Below are positions 61,801 to 64,000 of a stretch of 64,000 nt of DNA, one piece after another. Made by a program: the position numbers and the translations under genes. The notes under the pieces are model-generated. The model worked only from the letters and a program-made list of their open reading frames with translations, was not told where the DNA came from and searched no databases. Numbering within the stretch: position 1 is the first letter of the stretch; every line of letters starts with the position of its first letter. Origin of the DNA: Fagopyrum homotropicum (lineage: Eukaryota > Streptophyta > Magnoliopsida > Caryophyllales > Polygonaceae); assembly GCA_033239125.1 (NCBI GenBank), contig BSWB01000008.1, positions 16,708,001-16,772,000 on the forward strand. The letters run 5' to 3'.

Positions 61801-64000
61801 TCTACCATTCTTGCAATCGACTATGCAGCCGGAAGTTGCAAGAAACGGTCTTCCGAGTATGATCGGGACCGGACTATCTGCAGGAATGTCAAGCACGACA
61901 AAATCAATGGGAACAAAGAATTTACCTAGCTTGACCGGGACGTCTTCTACAATACCGACGGGGCGAGTGATGGATCGATCCGCCATGTACAATGTCATCT
62001 TTACCGGTTTAGGGTCACCTAGACCGATCTTCCTACACAATGCAAGTGGTATGATGCTCACACTTGCTCCTAAGTCACATAAAGCATCATATGTGACATC
62101 TCCCACTCCAATGGGAATGCAAAATGACCCCGGATCCTTCAGCTTTGGGGGCATTTTCTCCTTCATGGTCTTGATGAGATCCGAAGAATCCGAACTCATC
62201 TTGACCTCACCGAAGTCCTCTAGCTTCCTCTTGTTGGAGAGGAGCTCCTTCAAGAACTTGCCGTAAGCCGGCATACCTACAATAGCATCAATAAATGGTA
62301 TGTTAATATGCAGCTTACTCATGAGTTCTATGAACTTACCGAATTGTTTGTCTAGGCGCGCTCGCGCTCTAGATTGAGGGAATGGAAGGGGAGGTTTGTA
62401 AGCTGGAGGAGGAACGTAGACGTCTTCCTTCTCCTTCCCCTTCTCCTTGCCCTTTTCTACGGGGACTTCAACGAACGTAGGTTGCGGATCGGTGGTTGTC
62501 ACTCCGCTCCTAGTTGTAATCGCCATCACCCTTCCCTTAGGGTTGTCCTCCGTCTTTCCTGGAAGTTTCCCTTGATTTCTAGGAACTTCCTTCGTGTGGT
62601 TGAACATTTGGTTTTCTAAAACCTTTTGAGCTTTATCAACCTTAGAAACTTGATCATCAACCTTGATGAGGCGGTTCTCCAACCCTTGAAGCTTTCCCAA
62701 AATCGTTTCCAATATGGGATCGGGCTTCTCCTTTCCCGAAGTGTTTCCTCCATTAGATGATTGTCCCTGGCTTTTCAAAGGAGTAGAGGAAGGTGGAGTT
62801 AGTGAATTAGAATTGGAAGGATACGAGTTACCGGAATTTTGTTGATTGGAGCGCCAATTGTTGTTGTTTGAACCCCTATTGTTGTTCCAATCGTTATTCC
62901 GGTTGTTGTTGTTTCCATTCCAATTGTTATTCCGGTTGTTGTTCCGGTTATTGTTGTTGCCGCCATTGTTGTTGCCCAAATAACCAACATCCTTCCCTTG
63001 TTGCTTTGGGAAGTTGGTCTTGATAGCCTCCTTCAACTCTTTGATCTCATTGTTGAGGGAGAAAATCTGATTTTGAGCTTCGTGTGTGAGCTTTGCTCCT
63101 TGCTCCACACGATTTCCCTCCACTTTCCGGTGGGAATACTTCTCTATGACTCTTGCTTGCTTCTCAATGAAGTCCCAAGCGTCATCTTCTCTCATGTCCA
63201 TGAACGTTCCACATGAGAGGGATTGGAGGTTGAATTGCGTTCCCGCATCCAGCCCCTTGTAGTAAATCTCCAGCAAGGCAAGTTTGGATATGCCATGATG
63301 AGGGCAATCCAAGAGCAAATCCTGAAACCTTTCCCAAGATTGAAACAAACTTTCGTTAGGTCTCATGGAAAAAGCATTAATCTTACCTCTAAGTTCCGCC
63401 GTTTTGGATGGCGGAAAGAATTTGGTGAGGAACTCCGCGGAAAGGTCTTCCCACGTATCTAGTTTCCCACTAGGAAGAGCTTGATACCAAGATAACGCTT
63501 TCCCCTTCAAGGAGAAGAAGAAAGGTTTGAGCTTATAGCTGTTGGTAGTAGCGCCCTTCGGTCTCATTGTCTCCATCATACACTCAAAGTTCTGCAAGTG
63601 TTGGTGTGGAGATTCAGCGTTTGTCCCGCCAAATTGGTTTTGGCGAACAAGAGTAATGACTTGAGGGTTGAAGCTAAACCCTTGCACATCTTCAGCATCG
63701 AAATTTACGCCCAAGCGGCGTGGTTGTTGTGTTGGATCCATCCGCTGGCCAAGAGTTCTTGGCTCATTATCTACACGTTCGATCCTCACATTCCTAGGCG
63801 GAATGCGGCGATTAGCAGCTCCTTGTGGATGGAAAGGATTCACATTGATCGTGGGATCAATCTCCTCTAGCGGTGGCATGGAAGAATCACTATCGTCGGC
63901 GGACGAGTGACTTTTTCTTCTAGACCTTGATGCTTTCCTTGAGGATTTCTTGCTTCCCTTATTCTTAAGGTCGCTCATCTCTACCCTCATCTGGAAGATC
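58873..64000 (-). pseudogene. Gag-protease-RT-RNase H-integrase polyprotein of D, nearly complete
   Basis: The frame is open from the window edge, with about 1705 residues from the first ATG at 63990; gag probably starts further right. Residues are counted from 63990. The capsid domain is near 130-280 (SYKLKPFFFSLKGKALSWYQALPSG), an Asn/Trp-rich stretch near 335-390, the protease CDLGAS near 638 and the RT active site FMDD near 1170. RNase H has CDASDVAIGAVLG, TEKEFLA and VADHLSRL. The integrase zinc region HCHSLPCGGHAS...CCDACQRTGN is near 1530-1573, with DFMGPFPSS, SDGGSHF and QVEISNRE near 1600-1700. All catalytic residues are present. The only visible lesion is the 4-bp deletion near 58882. 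Confidence 0.93.
61347..61512. repeat. Palindrome sites, family C/D, inside the protease-RT linker
   Basis: Copies of CCACGGCCGTGG, CCACGGTCGTGG and half-sites lie within the open gag-pol frame of D. CCACGGTCGTGG is followed 20 bp later, centre to centre, by ACCGTGG. The matching linker of C (36086-36240) holds the same motif, while that of A (22490-22575) and B (44122-44202) holds the A/B motif. Confidence 0.83.

Larger units (their letters stand above)
52786..64000 (-). mobile_element. Element D: Athila-like Ty3/gypsy retrotransposon, 5' end outside the window
   Basis: It has the same plan as C on the minus strand: 3' LTR 52786-54575, hairpin, non-coding blocks, second ORF, post-pol hairpin and gag-pol to the window edge. 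Gag-pol has all catalytic motifs through integrase, with one 4-bp frameshift near its end. The second ORF has one stop. The 5' LTR, primer site and the first part of gag lie beyond 64000, so the target duplication cannot be checked. Confidence 0.92.

Overview
This window is plant nuclear heterochromatin made almost entirely of nested LTR retrotransposons. I found no host gene, tRNA, rRNA, CRISPR array or prokaryotic feature. An angiosperm (probably a eudicot) is suggested by a Sirevirus-type Ty1/copia element, a chromodomain Ty3/gypsy element, and four large Athila-like Ty3/gypsy elements with an aspartate-tRNA-type primer site and an extra ORF after pol. I cannot name the species.

Layout. 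Element E (copia, +) covers 1-15028 and its 5' end lies outside the window. It holds a broken pol (1-3057), an env-position ORF (3479-4097, resuming 12677-13392) and a 3' LTR (13763-15028). Element F, a chromovirus on the minus strand (4098-12671), sits inside that ORF with 2.4 kb LTRs and the 5-bp target duplication AGTTT. A short non-element stretch follows. Element A (Athila-like, minus, 15302-27120) has LTRs about 1% different and a single open gag-PR-RT-RNase H frame, but no integrase. After about 770 bp of old DNA comes element C (Athila-like, minus, 27900-52233, duplication CAACT). Its 5' LTR is split by element B (Athila-like, plus, 39576-51062, duplication TTTGG). B has gag, protease and integrase but no RT or RNase H. 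After 547 bp of old DNA comes element D (Athila-like, minus, 52786 to beyond the window end), the most complete copy, damaged by a 4-bp frameshift in integrase and a stop in its second ORF.

How the parts work. In A-D each LTR supplies a TATA-type promoter. The primer site is next to the 5' LTR, gag-pol is one frame, a second ORF of the ATHILA ORF-1 / putative plant transposon protein type follows, then about 1.3 kb of non-coding DNA with conserved blocks, a hairpin and a polypurine tract. A and B are one subfamily, C and D another.

The most unusual signal is that three families (copia E, Athila A/B, Athila C/D) each carry their own short palindrome: TTCAAGGCCTTGAA, CACCTCGGTCGAGGTG and CCACGGCCGTGG. 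The cores are unrelated, yet all are arranged in small arrays with centres usually 18-22 bp apart, most often 20-21. The arrays lie in LTRs, in non-coding flanks and in low-constraint linkers of the polyproteins. All coordinates, alignments and difference counts were made by eye.
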